This document shows, piece after piece, positions 63,476 to 64,000 of a DNA stretch of 64,000 bases. The notes under the pieces were generated by a model. That model had not been told where the DNA came from. It did no database searches and saw only the letters and a list, made by a program, of their open reading frames with translations. The stretch is from Micromonospora costi. GTDB taxonomy: Bacteria > Actinomycetota > Actinomycetes > Mycobacteriales > Micromonosporaceae. The stretch covers positions 620,001 through 684,000 of the forward strand of contig NZ_RBAN01000002.1 of NCBI RefSeq assembly GCF_003626655.1, read 5' to 3'. Numbering within the stretch: the first letter of the stretch is position 1; each line of letters begins with the position of its first letter. The translations under genes were made by a program, and so were the position numbers.

Positions 63476-64000
63476 GTCCCCTCCCCCTCTACGTCCGTCC
63501 CACTGCCGTCCCCCGGCGCCCGACGCCGATCCCCCACGGATCGCGTGGACCCCGTTCCCGGTTGGTGCATCGCCTTGACCCGGCGGCGGGACCGTTCGCG
63601 GTCGGTCCGCCCCTGCCGTTCGGCATCCGGGTCGATGCGCTCCGCGGCCCGCAGCCGCACGGAGGCGGCGCGCGGGTTCGCGGCGACCTCGAGCTCCCCG
63701 GGCAGCTCGGCGCCCCGGCTGAGCAGCCGGAACGTCGGACCGGTACCGGGCAGCTCGACCGGGAGGTCGATCGGGCCCGTACTACGGACCCGATCGGCGA
63801 GCGCCGCCTTGGTGAGCCGGTCCTCCAGCGAGTGGTAGGACAGGACCACCATGCGGCCGCCCACGTTGAGCTTGTCGAGCGCGGCCGGCAACGCTGTCTC
63901 CAGCGCGGCCAGTTCCCTGTTTACCTCGATCCGTAAAGCCTGAAACGTTCTCTTTGCCGGGTGTCCACCGGTTCGTCGGGCTGGTGCCGGAATGGACTCC
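63472..64000 (-). CDS. rsmH: 16S rRNA m4C1402 methyltransferase RsmH, 3' part
   Basis: RsmH (MraW) methylates N4 of C1402 in 16S rRNA. The window holds the last 175 codons or so; the gene continues past position 64000. Readable motifs: [40 protein letters not shown] and DRLTKAAL, with a basic extended C terminus. The stop overlaps the ftsL start. The portion from about 63913 to the window edge uses codons that are rare elsewhere here (AGA, TTT, GCT, TTA, GTA, AGG, CGA) although the protein motif is intact. Confidence 0.93.
   Translation of the reverse strand, partial: ESIPAPARRTGGHPAKRTFQALRIEVNRELAALETALPAALDKLNVGGRMVVLSYHSLEDRLTKAALADRVRSTGPIDLPVELPGTGPTFRLLSRGAELPGELEVAANPRAASVRLRAAERIDPDAERQGRTDRERSRRRVKAMHQPGTGSTRSVGDRRRAPGDGSGTDVEGEGT

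Overview
The window is about 73% GC, gene-dense, and built from short operons whose stop and start codons overlap (ATGA/GTGA). It encodes a Wag31/DivIVA polar-growth protein, a SepF-YggT-YlmE neighbourhood, DAP-type MurE (DNPR motif), a PriA-type HisA, trpE next to a Trp-associated membrane protein, and many leaderless genes with a TAnnnT box 6-8 nt before the start. This is a filamentous actinomycete chromosome, most likely Micromonospora or a close relative (inference from gene order and style). I see no rRNA, tRNA, CRISPR array, insertion sequence or prophage.

Layout. 1-7.2 kb: a NUDIX gene, then the tryptophan region on the minus strand (hisI, trpE, membrane protein, trpC, trpB, trpA), interrupted by a small plus-strand gene. 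8.1-13.4 kb: aldo/keto reductase with its MerR regulator, an ABC-2 exporter with a TetR regulator, then a DUF2470 protein and a stand-alone ribosomal protein S4 diverging from a near-consensus iron box. 13.4-17.1 kb: a heterodimeric ABC exporter. 17.2-25.2 kb: TIGR03085 protein, orphan terpene synthase, long-chain acyl-CoA ligase, LtrA, and a divergent MocR-YczE pair. 25.2-37.8 kb: hisF, an OhrR-Ohr-reductase operon, a lipoprotein/DUF4242/LAL-regulator group, and the hisD-C-B-H-A operon. 37.9-47 kb: LON-domain protein, proline-rich ParA-like ATPase, RluD, LspA, DksA/TraR, a cation/proton antiporter. 47-64 kb: the division and cell wall (dcw) cluster from wag31 back to a partial rsmH.

How the genes work together. 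PriA (HisA) probably serves both histidine and tryptophan synthesis, since no trpF is present here. The dcw genes make lipid II and assemble the septum, with SepF and Wag31 at the downstream end. murD is missing from its usual place between mraY and ftsW, where a palindromic repeat now lies.

Most unusual features. (1) A 59-bp cassette occurs as a tandem pair between trpE and the Trp membrane gene and again between the two ABC exporter genes. Each copy encodes a 20-codon mini-ORF whose start overlaps the upstream stop and whose stop overlaps the downstream start. Two diverged relatives keep the same 23-nt spacing to the start codon. (2) An iron box stands between a DUF2470 gene and an S4 paralogue lacking the four-cysteine cluster. 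(3) hisI is open in frame with an upstream nucleotidyltransferase domain. (4) A perfect 22-bp palindrome lies at the trpC promoter. (5) rsmH carries a run of rare codons, including TTA, at the window edge.
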